Shown here one piece after another: positions 5,221-5,806 of a DNA stretch of 5,806 bases. Source of the DNA: Bdellovibrio sp. Lineage in GTDB: Bacteria; Bdellovibrionota; UBA1018. The notes under the pieces were generated by a model. It saw only the letters and a list, made by a program, of their open reading frames with translations. It ran no database searches and had not been told where the DNA came from. Position numbers and translations under genes: made by a program. The stretch lies in the NCBI GenBank assembly GCA_016213345.1, contig JACRAO010000227.1, forward strand, positions 1 to 5,806. The letters are read 5' to 3'. The number at the start of each line of letters is the position of its first letter. Position 1 is the stretch's first letter.

Positions 5221-5806
5221 ATGATCCGAAAAATAGAACGCCCATATTTTGAAGTCTGGGGCAATGCTGAATCTCAAAACCTGATCCTAAAATGGCTATT
5301 ACTTATTTTTTGCTCCGTTATTCTGATTGAATCCATTTCGCTCGTGATTCTTGGACTGAGAAAACCTGTGCTCATTGCTATTGGCGAAGAAAATACCGCA
5401 GTCTTCAAAGTTAAGTCCACAACTCAAGAAACGCTAGAAAGAGAAGCAAAAAGAACGCTTTCCGGCTATATTCAAAATCATTATACCTGGGACTCAAAAA
5501 ACATAGACGAACATTTTGCGATAGCCGCGCATTATGTTTTTGAAAAACAAATACAAAACTTTAAACTTGCTAATGCCGAGCAAATTAGAAGCGCAAAAGA
5601 AAGGAAACTCTCTCAGCGCGTACATGTCTCGGAACTTTTAATTGACATGCAAGTTAAGGCTGCAAGAGTCACGATGGATCGAATTTTGGATGTCGAAGGA
5701 ATTAGAGCTGTAACACCGCTTATACTAGACCTAAGCTTTGATTTTGGCCAAAGAACCAAAGATAACCCCGAGGGGATTTACGTTATCTCAGAACGAAATA
5801 TTACAA
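5221..5806 (+). CDS. virB8: VirB8/TraE-like inner-membrane scaffold protein (partial, 3' end missing)
   Basis: The frame is open from ATG 5221 to the window edge, giving 195 codons with no stop. GGAG at 5209-5212 lies 8 nt before the start. The protein has a cytoplasmic N-terminus of about 22 residues, one membrane helix (about 23-46, ending in the basic GLRK), and a periplasmic domain with helix-rich and strand-like parts. There is no signal peptide cleavage site. This bitopic layout is that of VirB8 and of TraE in F-type systems, which nucleate the assembly of the channel by binding VirB9, VirB10 and VirB6. The segment TLSGYIQNHYTWDSKNI (79-95) resembles the first periplasmic helix region of that family, which is known to be variable. 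It follows virB6 after a 57-bp gap that holds a hairpin. No virB7-like lipoprotein gene is found between them. TraE and VirB8 names are equally possible. Confidence 0.68.
   Translation, partial: MIRKIERPYFEVWGNAESQNLILKWLLLIFCSVILIESISLVILGLRKPVLIAIGEENTAVFKVKSTTQETLEREAKRTLSGYIQNHYTWDSKNIDEHFAIAAHYVFEKQIQNFKLANAEQIRSAKERKLSQRVHVSELLIDMQVKAARVTMDRILDVEGIRAVTPLILDLSFDFGQRTKDNPEGIYVISERNIT

Overview
The window is one stretch of a plus-strand operon for a type IV secretion system (T4SS). The genes run in the order virB2-virB3-virB4-virB5-virB6-virB8, all co-oriented and tightly packed. The DNA is AT-rich by eye, with clear GGAG/GAGG Shine-Dalgarno (SD) sites and mostly ATG starts, which fits a Gram-negative bacterium. 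The VirB5-like and VirB8-like proteins are both built for a periplasm. The species cannot be fixed from this sequence. A proteobacterium or a Bdellovibrionota-type predator carrying a conjugative plasmid or integrative element is plausible, but that is inference. No relaxase, coupling protein, integrase, origin of transfer, tRNA, insertion sequence or CRISPR array is visible, so conjugation and effector secretion cannot be told apart here.

Layout. 1-183 is the C-terminal end of an unrecognised upstream gene, with some doubt about its reading frame. 184-271 is an intergenic leader holding a run of roughly 11-bp direct repeats that ends in the ribosome binding site of the pilin gene. 272-559 encodes a VirB2/TrbC-like pilin. 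560-630 holds a hairpin with a 9-bp perfect stem whose arms carry a perfect SD sequence and its complement. 631-5163 is a block of four genes (virB3, virB4, virB5-like, virB6) in which every junction is a 4-base start/stop overlap (ATGA, ATGA, GTGA), so they are probably translationally coupled. 5164-5220 holds a second hairpin with a 9-bp stem and a short T run. 5221 to the end is a VirB8/TraE-like gene cut off by the window edge.

How it works together. By family knowledge, VirB2 is the pilus subunit and VirB5 the minor pilus-tip protein. VirB3, VirB6 and VirB8 form the inner-membrane platform, and VirB4 is the ATPase that drives pilin extraction and assembly. The outer-membrane core (VirB7/9/10) and the VirB11 ATPase are not seen and may lie beyond the right edge. 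The gene order is that of P-type (VirB/Trb) systems. The VirB4 protein, by its length and the wording around its Walker A motif, looks to me closer to the F-type TraC branch, so the system may be mixed or divergent. The most interesting non-coding signals are the phased repeats before the pilin gene and the two hairpins, which sit at the only two non-overlapping junctions inside the operon.
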